The notes: generated by a model not told the origin, from the letters alone. DNA of 64,000 nt from an uncultured Lachnospiraceae bacterium (GCA_910588845.1 CAJURU010000002.1:62001-126000), one strand, 5' to 3'; counted from the first letter of the stretch, positions 32,309 to 41,530 are shown. Made by a program: numbers and translations.

Positions 32309-32791
32309 TTATTCTTGTTTATAATCCCACCTACTTCTAATTTTCACGCCATGGCTTCTTAAGCAATTAAGAATAGTTTGTGGATTTACGCCAAACTGTT
32401 TCGCAATTTTTTCAGCAGTAATTTCATTTTTATACATTGCAATTACCTCATCCGCATCTAGCCTGGCTTGTACTTTGCTCCTAGTGACGTTCACACCTTG
32501 CCTCCTTAACATATTTGCTATAGTGGTTTTACAGACTCCGAACATTTCTCCTATTTTACGGGTACTCTTTCCGGCTTGATATAAGGAAACTATTTCTTGT
32601 AATTCATCCTCGTTAAACTCTCTGTGAGTTTGAGTTAAATGTTTTACTGCCAATTCTCCATATTCATCAACTTGTTTGTTGCCAGCCGTGATGTTTTCTG
32701 ATAAAATATGTTCAGGCGGACAATCAGGAAGCTGAGATTTGAATTTCAGTATGGTTTGATATTTTTTGGAGTCAAGCCCTGATAATTCCAT
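32309..32791 (-). CDS. Double helix-turn-helix DNA-binding protein
   Basis: The 160-residue protein has two similar helix-turn-helix units: IVSLYQAGKSTRKIGEMFGV with CKTTIANMLRRQGV, and VIAMYKNEITAEKIAKQFGV with NPQTILNCLRSHGV. They resemble the C-terminal DNA-binding part of resolvases and invertases, but no serine catalytic domain is attached. The ATG at 32791 has no clear ribosome binding site and a stop codon immediately precedes it. It may be a stand-alone regulator or directionality factor, or a remnant of a recombinase. It is the last gene of the element, pointing inward. Confidence 0.6.
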   Translation of the reverse strand: MELSGLDSKKYQTILKFKSQLPDCPPEHILSENITAGNKQVDEYGELAVKHLTQTHREFNEDELQEIVSLYQAGKSTRKIGEMFGVCKTTIANMLRRQGVNVTRSKVQARLDADEVIAMYKNEITAEKIAKQFGVNPQTILNCLRSHGVKIRSRWDYKQE

Positions 32792-32822
32792 TTATTGCGG
32801 CAGGGTAAAGTAAACACACGGG

Positions 32823-32860
32823 AAGGTAAAAGAGTATACAAGTCTCTTTTACCTTTTTTT
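32823..32860 (+). terminator. Intrinsic terminator, possibly the original ssrA terminator
   Basis: AAGGTAAAAGAG (32823-32834) pairs with CTCTTTTACCTT (32844-32855) and is followed by a run of T residues to 32860. On the plus strand no gene ends shortly before it within the element. Because ssrA lost its downstream sequence when the element inserted, this is a good candidate for the displaced ssrA terminator and marks the right edge of the element near 32.80 kb. Confidence 0.75.
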
Positions 32861-32879
32861 GAAAAAATGTTAAAAAATA

Positions 32880-32908
32880 TTGACATCTGAACCAATTTCA
32901 TAGAGAAT
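32880..32908 (+). promoter_or_regulatory. Promoter candidate for the chemoreceptor gene
   Basis: TTGACA at 32880-32885 is followed after 17 bp by GAGAAT (32903-32908), a weak -10. It lies about 78 bp before the receptor start. The -35 match is perfect. Confidence 0.4.
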
Positions 32909-32985
32909 AAAATAAGGGCTTTTTATGCCTGCTATGTTTTAAGTAACTTAGCAACGATATACCAAAAGAAACGAGGATGTTGAGG

Positions 32986-34344
32986 ATGGGAATTGGAACA
33001 ACCAAAAACAAACTAGTGAAGTCAGTTTCAGAGATGAAAGAGTGTAACTATTCAGCAAACCCGGAATTGAGCAATATGTACCAGCGTCTGCAAACCGGCA
33101 GACAGCAGTTTGCCAGGGTTCTTGATAATAATTTTAAGGCTGTTATGCAGATTAGCTCTCTTGATCTGAAATTACAACATGAGACAGATAAGATTCTTGA
33201 AATATCCCGCAACGTGGCAAGAGCTACGGAAGTAATTTTTGGGACAAATGGAGTAGATGCGTCGGAGGGAAATAATTCCCTAGAGGAACTTACGAATACA
33301 ATTATTAAAATTTCCAGCGATACTGATGAAGTGTACCGTAAAATAGAGACCGGACAGGAGGAATTGACAGCAATCCGTGGTCTCTCTACGCAGACGATTG
33401 ATGTTTCTACGGATATGAAAACGGATCTGGATGAACTTCTTAATGTTATTGATCATATGAATGATGTTATTGGAGAGATTGAGTCGATTTCACGCCAGAC
33501 GAATCTGCTTGCGTTAAATGCGGCAATCGAGGCTGCAAGGGCAGGCGAGGCTGGAAGAGGATTTGCTGTAGTTGCAGACGAGATACGGTCATTGGCAGAA
33601 GAGACCCAGAGAATGACCGGGAACATGTCGCAGTTTGTAGAGGGAATACGGGAGGCCTCGCACAAGACTGCGGGAAGCACGACGAATACCATAGAGGCCT
33701 TGGAAAGCATGACTGCTAGGATTAAAAACGCATGGGAGATCAACGATGAGAATCAGAGACATGTTTCCGGGGTCAATGAAGCTGTAACCTCTCTGGCAGC
33801 GGTCAGTGAAGAACTCAGCAGCACCATGGCGGAGATGGAGAACCAGTTGCGCAGTAGTACGGAGTTTATGCGTGAGATTGGAAACGAGCTGACAGAAGCT
33901 TCTAAGCCTGTGGTGGAGATTGAGCGTACGTTGGATGAAATGGCGAAGCAGATGGGCTCCATGGCAGAAGATCCGTTTTACCATTTGAAAAAAGAGGAGT
34001 TCGCCATTTATGTGGAGAACGCTATAACGGCACACCAGGGGTGGATTACCAATTTGGAGAAGATGGTGAGAGAACGTGTGATTGTTCCGCTTCAGCTAGA
34101 CCCCTCCAAATGTGGATTTGGACATTTCTATTATGCAATGAAGCCGGACGTAGAGGAGGTTCTCCCAATCTGGAACGCACTTGGCAGCAAACATCAGAAG
34201 TTCCATGGATTTGGATCAGATGCCGTTCAGGCATTGTTTGATGAGGATTATGCGAAAGCAGAGCGGATATGTCAGGAGGCAAGGGACTACTCCAAAGAGC
34301 TTATCTCAGATATGGAACAGATGGTGCGGATCATGCGTGCGTAA
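32986..34344 (+). CDS. Soluble chemoreceptor with C-terminal zinc-binding (CZB) domain
   Basis: The protein has about 452 residues and no transmembrane helix. The central signalling hairpin has ISRQTNLLALNAAIEAARAG, typical of methyl-accepting proteins. The C terminus has the CZB pattern: His in AHQGWITNLEKMV, Cys and His in CGFGHFYYAM, and HQKFH, the four ligands of a zinc site. CZB receptors sense zinc or oxidants such as hypochlorous acid in other bacteria. The ATG at 32986, nine bases after GAGG, is preferred over the one at 32977. With CheV and a second receptor downstream it suggests a motile cell. Confidence 0.88.
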   Translation: MGIGTTKNKLVKSVSEMKECNYSANPELSNMYQRLQTGRQQFARVLDNNFKAVMQISSLDLKLQHETDKILEISRNVARATEVIFGTNGVDASEGNNSLEELTNTIIKISSDTDEVYRKIETGQEELTAIRGLSTQTIDVSTDMKTDLDELLNVIDHMNDVIGEIESISRQTNLLALNAAIEAARAGEAGRGFAVVADEIRSLAEETQRMTGNMSQFVEGIREASHKTAGSTTNTIEALESMTARIKNAWEINDENQRHVSGVNEAVTSLAAVSEELSSTMAEMENQLRSSTEFMREIGNELTEASKPVVEIERTLDEMAKQMGSMAEDPFYHLKKEEFAIYVENAITAHQGWITNLEKMVRERVIVPLQLDPSKCGFGHFYYAMKPDVEEVLPIWNALGSKHQKFHGFGSDAVQALFDEDYAKAERICQEARDYSKELISDMEQMVRIMRA

Positions 34345-34389
34345 GTTACCGCAGCAGCGGGGAGATAAAGAGCTTTTCAGGAGAGCATA

Positions 34390-35109
34390 ATGGACGGATT
34401 TAAGATGGTTGTGGACGGGTTTGCGTTCACAGACGAGAAGACAGCGCAGAAAGCATGTCAGGAAGAAGACGGCATACGGTATGTGAAAGACAGACTTGAT
34501 ATGGGAAATCCACGTATGGTATTAGAGATGTACCATAAGTTATTGTTGGAGCAAGTATTTGAGACGCCGATAGGTTTATTATATTTAAAAAATCTTCAGA
34601 ACTACCTCCTGGCGGCTCAAGAGCTGGAGAATGAGGGCATCGAGGCAATCCCTGTTTATGAGAGGCACATGCCGCAGTCCTTTGCCCAAGATGAGATGAT
34701 ACATACTAAAGCTGCTCAGACAAATCCAATGCAGGCGGCATCGCAAGGCTCTGCCCGGGCAGATACAAAATCAATGACGCCGCAGGCGGCAGCGAGGCAA
34801 CAAGAGACATTGGAGTGGTATGTAGAGAAGTTAGAAGAGTCCAGGCAGAAGGAACGCCTTGCCGAATATCGCAGAAGTCGGGCGGAAGAGCGGACAAAAG
34901 AGAGCAAGAAACGTCTGCGTCTGAGTCTGCTGGTAAGTTTGTTTTTTGCTCTTGTTGCAGTCGGCGTGGGATTGGTTACTTTTACAGACAATCACCCCAA
35001 TATTCTTAATTATGAGAATAAAATTATTGAGAAATATCAGGATTGGGAGAATGATTTGCAGAACCGCGAGGAAGCTGTCAAAGAGAAAGAATTGACAGAT
35101 AATCCATAA
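34390..35109 (+). CDS. Hypothetical membrane-anchored protein
   Basis: The 239-residue protein is soluble up to about residue 175. It then has a basic helical stretch, one transmembrane helix (LRLSLLVSLFFALVAVGVGL, about 177-197) and a short coiled coil of about 40 residues. The N-terminal half has VLEMYHKLLLEQVFETPIGL and NLQNYLLAAQELENEG. Similar proteins occur in Lachnospiraceae without a known role. It follows the CZB receptor by 45 bp and may be co-transcribed. A terminator follows at 35130-35186. Confidence 0.6.
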   Translation: MDGFKMVVDGFAFTDEKTAQKACQEEDGIRYVKDRLDMGNPRMVLEMYHKLLLEQVFETPIGLLYLKNLQNYLLAAQELENEGIEAIPVYERHMPQSFAQDEMIHTKAAQTNPMQAASQGSARADTKSMTPQAAARQQETLEWYVEKLEESRQKERLAEYRRSRAEERTKESKKRLRLSLLVSLFFALVAVGVGLVTFTDNHPNILNYENKIIEKYQDWENDLQNREEAVKEKELTDNP

Positions 35110-35129
35110 ATAAAACTAAATATTTTCAC

Positions 35130-35186
35130 AAAAACAACATAAATGTGTGCTATGGTCTATGAAAGAAACAGATTTATGTTGTTTTT
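35130..35186 (+). terminator. Terminator before the two-component genes
   Basis: AAAAACAACATAAAT (35130-35144) is the exact complement of ATTTATGTTGTTTTT (35172-35186), followed by CTTTT. The 15-bp stem with a T tail separates the upstream gene from the response regulator. Confidence 0.7.
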
Positions 35187-35217
35187 CTTTTAAAAATTAG
35201 GAAAAGGTGTGCAGACT

Positions 35218-35895
35218 ATGGAAAAACTGAAAATACTTGTGGTGGATGATGAGAGCAGGATGCGTAAGCTCGTACGCGATTTTCTGGTGAAACAGGGATT
35301 TGAAGTGGTTGAGGCAGAGGACGGCGAAGAGGCGTTAAATAAATTTTATGAACAGAAAGATATCGCGTTGATAATCTTAGATGTGATGATGCCTAAGATT
35401 AACGGTTGGGATGTTTGCAGGGAGATCCGTGAAAGCTCTAAAATTCCAATTATTATGCTGACAGCCAAGGGTGAGGAGAGCGATGAGCTTCAGGGATTTG
35501 AGATTGGCGCAGATGAATATATTTCCAAACCGTTCAGTCCTAAAATTCTGGTGGCAAGGGTGGAAGCGATCCTGCGGCGCGCCGGCAAGAATGATGAAGA
35601 AATCTTGCAGATCGGCGGTATCACAGTGGACAGGCTTGGGCATCAGGTGAAGGTTGACGACCGGGAGTTGGAGCTCAGTTTCAAAGAATTTGAGCTGCTC
35701 ACCTATTTTATAGAAAATAAAGGAATTGCCCTCTCACGGGAGAAGATCCTAAATCATGTCTGGAATTATGATTATTTTGGGGATGCCAGGACAATCGACA
35801 CCCATGTGAAGAAGCTGCGCAGTAAAATGGGGGATAAAGGAGAGTATATTAAAACTATTTGGGGGATGGGCTACAAGTTTGAGGTAGAAGCATGA
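35218..35895 (+). CDS. OmpR/PhoB-type response regulator
   Basis: The 225-residue protein begins MEKLKILVVDDESRMRKLVR. The receiver domain has the acidic pair DDE and the phospho-acceptor Asp in LIILDVMMPKINGWD, with Thr in MLTAKG and Lys in YISKPF. The winged-helix DNA-binding domain has ELSFKEFELLTYFIENKG, then TIDTHVKKLRSKMG and IKTIWGMGYKFE. The ATG at 35218 is spaced properly from AGGAAAAGG; a GTG at 35209 is too close. It overlaps the partner kinase by 4 nt. Confidence 0.93.
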   Translation: MEKLKILVVDDESRMRKLVRDFLVKQGFEVVEAEDGEEALNKFYEQKDIALIILDVMMPKINGWDVCREIRESSKIPIIMLTAKGEESDELQGFEIGADEYISKPFSPKILVARVEAILRRAGKNDEEILQIGGITVDRLGHQVKVDDRELELSFKEFELLTYFIENKGIALSREKILNHVWNYDYFGDARTIDTHVKKLRSKMGDKGEYIKTIWGMGYKFEVEA

Positions 35896-37418
35896 GACAT
35901 TCCATAACGAGAAAGATAACGGCCATTATGATTAGCATAGTAGCGGGCACCGTGCTGCTATGCTGGTTTATTAATACGACGCTTTTGGAATCTTATTATA
36001 TTGAGAATAAGCAAAAGACGCTGCTCAACACATTTGACATGGTGTATGAGGAGAGTAAAAAGGGCAGGACGGACGGCGAAGAATTTTTGATTAGGTTGGA
36101 GACAAAATGCAGTAACAGCGGTATTTCGCTTATGATAATCAAATCCGACCGCACGATAATTCAGTCTAACGTAGGGAATGACGAGCATTTTCTTTTCCAG
36201 TTTCTGGAGCTGATTTTCCACACGGATGACAACAATAGCCGGGTTCTTAAAAATACTGAGGAATATACGATAGCTAAGACGAAGGACAGCAGATTGCAGA
36301 CAGATTATCTGATGCTCTCTGGAACTTTACAGAATGGAAATATGATCTTAATGCGTACCGCGGTCGAAAGCATCAAAGAGAGTGTGGATATTGCCAATCG
36401 TTTTCTCGCCTATGTAGGAGTGACGATGGTAATTTTTTGTGCGGTAATTATCTATGTGGTGACGAAGAAGATTACCAATCCCATCTTACAGCTGGCGGAC
36501 ATTTCCAGGCGGATGACGAATCTTGATTTCGATGCCAAATTCCACGGCAAAGGTGCAAATGAGATTAATTTATTGGGAAATCATATGAATCAGTTGTCGG
36601 AAACTTTGGAAAAGACGATTTCTGAGCTCAAGAGCGCCAATAACGAACTGAAGACAGACCTTGAGAAGAAAACGGAAATAGATGAGATGCGCAAGGAATT
36701 TATTTCCAATGTTTCCCATGAGTTGAAGACTCCGATTGCGCTTATTCAGGGATATGCGGAAGGGCTGCAGGAATGTATTAATGACGATGAAGCCAGCCGT
36801 GACTTTTATTGTGAGGTTATCATGGACGAGGCGGACAAGATGAACTCGCTTGTAAAGAGTCTGCTGACGCTCAACCAGCTCGAATCTGGCAGTGAACAGG
36901 TAGTGTTTGAGCGTTTTAACCTGTTGGAAGTAATACAGGGGGTAGCCAATGCTACGGCAATCCTTCGTGAACAGGACGGAATAAGTCTTGTAATTCATGC
37001 GCAGGGACCGGTGTATGTATGGGCAGATGAGTTTAAGACGGAACAGGTGTTTACGAATTACATCAGCAATGCCATACATTATGCAGCCGATGAGAAACAA
37101 ATTGAAGTTTCGGTAATTCCGAAGGAGGATACGGTGAGGGTGGAAGTGTTTAATACCGGGGCTCCCATACCGCAGGAGGAGCTCGTGCATATCTGGGACA
37201 AATTTTATAAGGTGGATAAGGCGAGGACCAGGGAATATGGCGGAAGCGGTATCGGATTGTCGATTGTCAAGGCAATTATGGATTCCTTTCATCAGGAATG
37301 CGGCGTCGCCAATGAGGAAAACGGTGTGAAGTTCTGGTTTGAGCTGGATAGCAGGGTGGAGGGAGAGAGAAATGCCCAAACTCAAGATGAAAATATAGTT
37401 GCCCTGGGGAATAAATAA
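35892..37418 (+). CDS. Membrane sensor histidine kinase
   Basis: The 508-residue kinase has two transmembrane helices (about 9-29 and 173-193) enclosing an outer domain of about 140 residues. A HAMP domain follows, then the phospho-acceptor His in FISNVSHELKTPIALIQG near residue 276. The ATPase part has NYISNAIHYA (N box), VFNTGAPIP (G1), WDKFYKVDKARTR and GGSGIGLSIVKAI (G2). It pairs with the response regulator that overlaps its start. The signal sensed cannot be inferred; the downstream lipoprotein gene might be a target or partner. Confidence 0.93.
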   Translation: MRHSITRKITAIMISIVAGTVLLCWFINTTLLESYYIENKQKTLLNTFDMVYEESKKGRTDGEEFLIRLETKCSNSGISLMIIKSDRTIIQSNVGNDEHFLFQFLELIFHTDDNNSRVLKNTEEYTIAKTKDSRLQTDYLMLSGTLQNGNMILMRTAVESIKESVDIANRFLAYVGVTMVIFCAVIIYVVTKKITNPILQLADISRRMTNLDFDAKFHGKGANEINLLGNHMNQLSETLEKTISELKSANNELKTDLEKKTEIDEMRKEFISNVSHELKTPIALIQGYAEGLQECINDDEASRDFYCEVIMDEADKMNSLVKSLLTLNQLESGSEQVVFERFNLLEVIQGVANATAILREQDGISLVIHAQGPVYVWADEFKTEQVFTNYISNAIHYAADEKQIEVSVIPKEDTVRVEVFNTGAPIPQEELVHIWDKFYKVDKARTREYGGSGIGLSIVKAIMDSFHQECGVANEENGVKFWFELDSRVEGERNAQTQDENIVALGNK

Positions 37419-37523
37419 TGGTAGAATACTATTGTGGCGAGTGAATGAGTGGATCGGACAATGATAAGGCCGATGATTCCGTGTTCGCTATGTGAAGCAA
37501 CCTGAGGAAAAGGAGACAGACTT

Positions 37524-38276
37524 ATGAGAAACGTCGTAAAAATGGGAGCGGTACTGGTTGCGGCAGCAATGCTTTTTACCGGATGTGGAGACCCTTTATT
37601 GCCGTTGACAGAAGAGGAAGAATCCATTGTGGTAAATTATTCTGCCGGAACGCTTGCCAAGCATAACAGCTATCAGCAGGAGGGGATGACGGCAATCTAT
37701 CCGGAAGAGGAAGAAGAACTGGAGGAGACTGAGGAACCGCAGGAGACCGAAGAATCTGACGACACCAAGGGGCAGGAAGAAGATAAGAAAGATAAACCGC
37801 AGGAGACTGAAGATAAGCCTGAGGATAAGTCTGAGGATGCATCAACGCAGGAAGAGGCCAAGCAGCTTACTTTAACGGAAGCGCTGTCTGTGCCAGGAAT
37901 AGAATTTTCTTATCATGATTATTCAACGGCATTGAATTATAAGCAGGGAGAAGCTTTTTCAATGGATGCCTCGGCGGGTAATGTATTGCTGATGCTTAAT
38001 GTGAATATGACAAATACAGGGAGTAAGGCGGCAGAATGTGATTTGTTGTCCAAGCAGCCAAGCTTTACTTTGAGCCTGAATGGGGAAGCAGGAGTACCTA
38101 ATCAGATGACGATGCTGACAAATGATTTGTGCACTTACAAAGGCACGATGGACCCTGGGCAGACCGAAGCGATGATATTAATGTTTGAAGTGCCGGAGAA
38201 GACAGCGGAAAATATTTCGTCATTGCAGCTGAGTGTTAAGCTTGCTGGTAAGGATAATGAAATCATTCTAAAATAA
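37524..38276 (+). CDS. Lipoprotein with Glu-rich linker
   Basis: The 250-residue protein has a signal MRNVVKMGAVLVAAAMLFTG and then the lipobox Cys at residue 21. Residues about 55-115 are a Glu, Asp, Lys and Thr-rich linker. The C-terminal domain (FSYHDYSTALNYKQGEAFSM, VLLMLNVNMTNTGSKAAECD, TLSLNGEAGVPNQMT) is an Ig-like beta fold, similar to the DUF4352/DUF5067 group. It is exported and membrane-anchored. It lies 105 bp after the sensor kinase on the same strand. Confidence 0.75.
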   Translation: MRNVVKMGAVLVAAAMLFTGCGDPLLPLTEEEESIVVNYSAGTLAKHNSYQQEGMTAIYPEEEEELEETEEPQETEESDDTKGQEEDKKDKPQETEDKPEDKSEDASTQEEAKQLTLTEALSVPGIEFSYHDYSTALNYKQGEAFSMDASAGNVLLMLNVNMTNTGSKAAECDLLSKQPSFTLSLNGEAGVPNQMTMLTNDLCTYKGTMDPGQTEAMILMFEVPEKTAENISSLQLSVKLAGKDNEIILK

Positions 38277-38323
38277 AACTATAAAAACCAAAAAAATTTG
38301 TATATTTTTCTGAAAATATGTGA

Positions 38324-38329
38324 TATAAT
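38324..38329 (+). promoter_or_regulatory. Extended -10 promoter candidate for cheV
   Basis: TGATATAAT forms an extended -10 element about 43 bp before the cheV start. No convincing -35 box is seen at the ideal spacing. Confidence 0.4.
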
Positions 38330-38371
38330 TATAGAAATGGATAGAAACGGAAGAATACTGGAGAGGAGCGA

Positions 38372-39310
38372 GTGACTATTATGGATACAAATATTCTTTT
38401 AGAGAATGGAACAAATGAGCTGGAGGTGTTGGAATTTACCTTGGCCGGTAATCATTATGGAATTAACGTGGCAAAGATCCGAGAAATTTTAACCTATCAG
38501 CCGATTACTCCGATTCCGAATGCCCATCCCTGCGTGGAAGGTATATTTATGCCGCGTGACACAATGATTACAGTAATTAATCTCCGTCATTGTCTGGGAC
38601 TCCCGGATATAGAAGGCGATGGTTTATTCATTATCACCAATTTTAATAAATTGAATATTGCGTTTCACGTGGACGAGGTCTGTGGAATTCATAGGCTGTC
38701 CTGGGCAGATATTATCAAACCGGATTCTACAATCAATATAGAAGAGAGCGGAGTGTCTACCGGCGTAATTAAACTGGAAGACAGATTGATTGTTATCTTA
38801 GATTTCGAGAAGATTGTAACAGACATCAGCCCGGAGACCGGATTGCAAGTATCAGATTTGGAGAGCCTGGAAGCGCGTAACAGAAGCGATGCGCCTATTC
38901 TGATTGCAGAAGATTCACCGCTTTTGTCTAAGCTGATTACCGACTGCCTCAAGAAAGCGGGCTATACGAAGTTGATTGTCAACAGCAATGGGCAGGAAGC
39001 ATGGGATAAGCTCTGTGAGTTTAGAAAAGACGGTACTTTAGATGAGAAGGTACATATGATTATCACCGATATCGAGATGCCGTTGATGGATGGGCATCGT
39101 CTGACCAAGCTTGTGAAAGAAGATGAGACCTTCAGGCATATCCCGGTGGTTATTTTCTCATCGCTGGTGAATGAGGAGATGCGCCATAAAGGTGAAATGC
39201 TGGGGGCAGACGCTCAGTTGACGAAGCCGGAGATCGGTAAGCTGGTGGGCGCTATTGATAGTCTTATGGATGAGAGAAAAGAAAAGATGGCACAGAAGGA
39301 ACAGCAGTAA
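38372..39310 (+). CDS. cheV: Chemotaxis protein CheV (CheW-receiver fusion)
   Basis: The 312-residue protein has a CheW domain at residues about 15-155 (EFTLAGNHYGINVAKIREIL) and a receiver at about 175-305. The receiver has ILIAEDSPLLSKL, the phospho-acceptor Asp in MIITDIEMPLMDGHRL and Lys in LTKPEIGK. CheV links chemoreceptors to CheA and helps adaptation. The start is either GTG at 38372, five bases after GAGG, or ATG at 38381. The other chemotaxis genes lie outside the window, but two receptors are encoded at 33.0 and 44.1 kb. Confidence 0.92.
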   Translation: MTIMDTNILLENGTNELEVLEFTLAGNHYGINVAKIREILTYQPITPIPNAHPCVEGIFMPRDTMITVINLRHCLGLPDIEGDGLFIITNFNKLNIAFHVDEVCGIHRLSWADIIKPDSTINIEESGVSTGVIKLEDRLIVILDFEKIVTDISPETGLQVSDLESLEARNRSDAPILIAEDSPLLSKLITDCLKKAGYTKLIVNSNGQEAWDKLCEFRKDGTLDEKVHMIITDIEMPLMDGHRLTKLVKEDETFRHIPVVIFSSLVNEEMRHKGEMLGADAQLTKPEIGKLVGAIDSLMDERKEKMAQKEQQ

Positions 39311-39372
39311 TCCATGTAGCAGGGGGCACATTTTATATGTTACAGTGCGCATGTTGATGTTGATGAAGGAAT

Positions 39373-39410
39373 CTGCCTGGGGGATCTCATAAAACAGTTC
39401 TCGCAGGCAG
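39373..39410 (+). terminator. Weak terminator after cheV
   Basis: CTGCCTG (39373-39379) pairs with CAGGCAG (39404-39410) across a long loop, followed by TTGTTATCTTA. The stem is short, so termination would be partial. Confidence 0.4.
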
Positions 39411-39448
39411 TTGTTATCTTATCTATTTTCATAAAAGGAGGAAATCTA

Positions 39449-40162
39449 GTGGAGAAATTATCGTTGCAGACGGAGTTAAAAGGTAATTCATATCCCGGCA
39501 GAGGAATTGTAATCGGTAGGTCTGGGGATGGAAAGTATGCGGTGACTGCTTATTTTATTATGGGAAGAAGTGAGAATAGCAGGAACCGTATTTTTGTGGA
39601 AGAAGCAGAAGGAATTCGTACGCAGGCTTTTGATGAATCGAAACTGAGCGATCCCAGCCTGATCATTTATGCACCGGTGCGTGTGCTTGGAAATAAGACT
39701 ATTGTGACGAATGGAGATCAGACAGATACAATTTACGAATTGATGGATAAGCAGCAGACCTTTGAACAGGCATTGCGCACGCGTGAATTTGAGCCGGACG
39801 CCCCCAATTATACGCCGCGAATTTCCGGTATCATGCATGTGGAGAATGGCAGTTATAATTATGCCATGTCTATTTTAAAGAGCAATAACGGCAATCCTGA
39901 GGCCTGCAACCGCTATACGTTTGCTTATGAAAATCCCGTGAGCGGTGAAGGACATTTCATACATACATATATGGGAGACGGCAATCCTTTGCCCAGTTTT
40001 GAGGGAGAACCCAAGTTGGTAGGGATTGACGGTGGTATTGATGAATTGACAGAAATGATTTGGGCAAGCCTCAACGAAGAGAATAAGGTATCGTTGTTTG
40101 TACGTTATATTGATATTGAAAGCGGTTCCTATGAGACGCGCATAGTTAATAAAAATAAATGA
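39449..40162 (+). CDS. IMP cyclohydrolase (PurO-type)
   Basis: The 237-residue protein begins MEKLSLQTELKGNSYPGRGI, followed by AVTAYFIMGRSENSRNRIF, the pattern of the stand-alone IMP cyclohydrolase family first known from archaea. It closes the FAICAR ring to IMP, the last step of de novo purine synthesis. The start is GTG at 39449 after AGGAGG. The next gene encodes the matching AICAR transformylase, so the two replace the fused PurH of most bacteria. Confidence 0.85.
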   Translation: MEKLSLQTELKGNSYPGRGIVIGRSGDGKYAVTAYFIMGRSENSRNRIFVEEAEGIRTQAFDESKLSDPSLIIYAPVRVLGNKTIVTNGDQTDTIYELMDKQQTFEQALRTREFEPDAPNYTPRISGIMHVENGSYNYAMSILKSNNGNPEACNRYTFAYENPVSGEGHFIHTYMGDGNPLPSFEGEPKLVGIDGGIDELTEMIWASLNEENKVSLFVRYIDIESGSYETRIVNKNK

Positions 40163-40236
40163 TTTTCAATCACAGAACAAGCAATTATGTTATATTAGGA
40201 AACTGTGAATCATTACATAAGAATTAGGAGGCATTT

Positions 40237-41415
40237 ATGCACGAATTGGAATTGAAATATGGATGTAACCCGAACCAGAAACCTTCCAGGATTTATATGG
40301 AGAACGGCGAGCTGCCGATAAAGGTTCTCAATGGCAAGCCAGGCTATATCAATTTTCTGGATGCATTTAACGGCTGGCAGTTGGTTAAGGAATTAAAGGC
40401 GGCAACCGGGCTGGCAGCGGCCACGTCCTTTAAGCATGTTTCTCCCGCAGGGGCAGCGGTAGGTCTTCCGTTGTCAGAGGTGGAGAAGAAGATATATTGG
40501 GTGGATGACATGGATGTGGAATTTACGCCGCTTGCCAATGCATATGCGAGAGCCAGGGGCGCGGATCGTATGTCTTCATTTGGCGATTTCATTTCGCTGT
40601 CCGACGTCTGTGATGTGGCGACGGCTAAGATTATCAAACGTGAGGTTTCTGACGGCGTCATTGCGCCGGGGTACGAACCGGAGGCGTTGGAGATTCTGAA
40701 GGCGAAGAAAAAGGGAAATTACAATGTAATTGAGATAGATGCAGATTATGTGCCGGCGCCTGTTGAGCGCAAGGAAGTGTTTGGCATTACCTTTGAGCAG
40801 GGCAGGAATGAGCTAAAGATTGATGATGAATTTTTTGCAAATATTGTAACAGAGAATAAAGAGATACCGGAATCAGCCAAGATTGATTTGGCAATCGCAA
40901 TGATTACGCTCAAATATACACAGTCCAATTCCGTATGTTATGCCAAAGGCGGACAGGCAATCGGCATTGGCGCCGGGCAGCAGTCCAGGATTCATTGTAC
41001 GAGACTTGCCGGGCAGAAAGCGGATAACTGGTTTCTCCGCCAGTCGCCTAAGGTGTTGGATTTGCAGTTTGTAGACGGCATTGGGCGCGCAGACCGTGAT
41101 AATTCGATAGATATCTATATTGGTGAGGACTATATGGATGTGTTGGCTGATGGCGCTTGGGAGAAGATTTTTAAGGTGAAGCCGCAAGTATTTACCTGGA
41201 AAGAAAAACGCGCCTGGTTGGATCAGATGAGCGGCGTGGCTTTAGGGTCTGACGCATTCTTCCCATTTGGCGATAATATTGAGCGCGCACACAAAAGCGG
41301 TGTTTCCTATGTGGCAGAGCCGGGCGGTTCCATCCGTGATGACAATGTAATTGATACCTGTAACAAGTACAAGATGGCGATGTGCTTTACCGGTATACGT
41401 TTGTTCCATCATTGA
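40237..41415 (+). CDS. AICAR transformylase (PurH C-terminal type, unfused)
   Basis: The 392-residue protein formylates AICAR to FAICAR using 10-formyl-tetrahydrofolate. It has the conserved TSFKHVSPAGAAVG with the catalytic Lys-His pair, MSSFGDFISLSDVCD, YTQSNSVCYAKGGQAIGIGA and SRIHCTRLAG. It corresponds to the C-terminal domain of PurH alone; the cyclohydrolase part is absent and supplied by the preceding gene. The start follows TTAGGAGG. A strong terminator follows. Confidence 0.92.
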   Translation: MHELELKYGCNPNQKPSRIYMENGELPIKVLNGKPGYINFLDAFNGWQLVKELKAATGLAAATSFKHVSPAGAAVGLPLSEVEKKIYWVDDMDVEFTPLANAYARARGADRMSSFGDFISLSDVCDVATAKIIKREVSDGVIAPGYEPEALEILKAKKKGNYNVIEIDADYVPAPVERKEVFGITFEQGRNELKIDDEFFANIVTENKEIPESAKIDLAIAMITLKYTQSNSVCYAKGGQAIGIGAGQQSRIHCTRLAGQKADNWFLRQSPKVLDLQFVDGIGRADRDNSIDIYIGEDYMDVLADGAWEKIFKVKPQVFTWKEKRAWLDQMSGVALGSDAFFPFGDNIERAHKSGVSYVAEPGGSIRDDNVIDTCNKYKMAMCFTGIRLFHH

Positions 41416-41492
41416 CATGGCTGTTGCCAATACTCAGCGCATCAAAGATGCGCGATAAGGTTTATGAAATTAAGATTGTAAATTGCAGGGAT

Positions 41493-41530
41493 GACTACAG
41501 GCAGATAATCTGCTGCCTGTAGTCATTTTT
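41493..41530 (+). terminator. Terminator between convergent AICAR transformylase and tmcAL genes
   Basis: GACTACAGGCAG (41493-41504) pairs perfectly over 12 bp with 41513-41524 and is followed by ATTTTT. The tmcAL stop codon lies within the left arm, so the stem also ends the convergent transcript. Confidence 0.85.

Noticed and set aside
32309..32791. DGR reverse transcriptase downstream of cassette C
   Set aside because: The gene in the expected place is a minus-strand double helix-turn-helix protein with no polymerase motif.
10496..32820. Direct duplication of the ssrA 3' end marking attR
   Set aside because: I found no second copy of the tmRNA 3' sequence near 32.8 kb. Serine integrases leave only short shared cores, so the absence is not informative.
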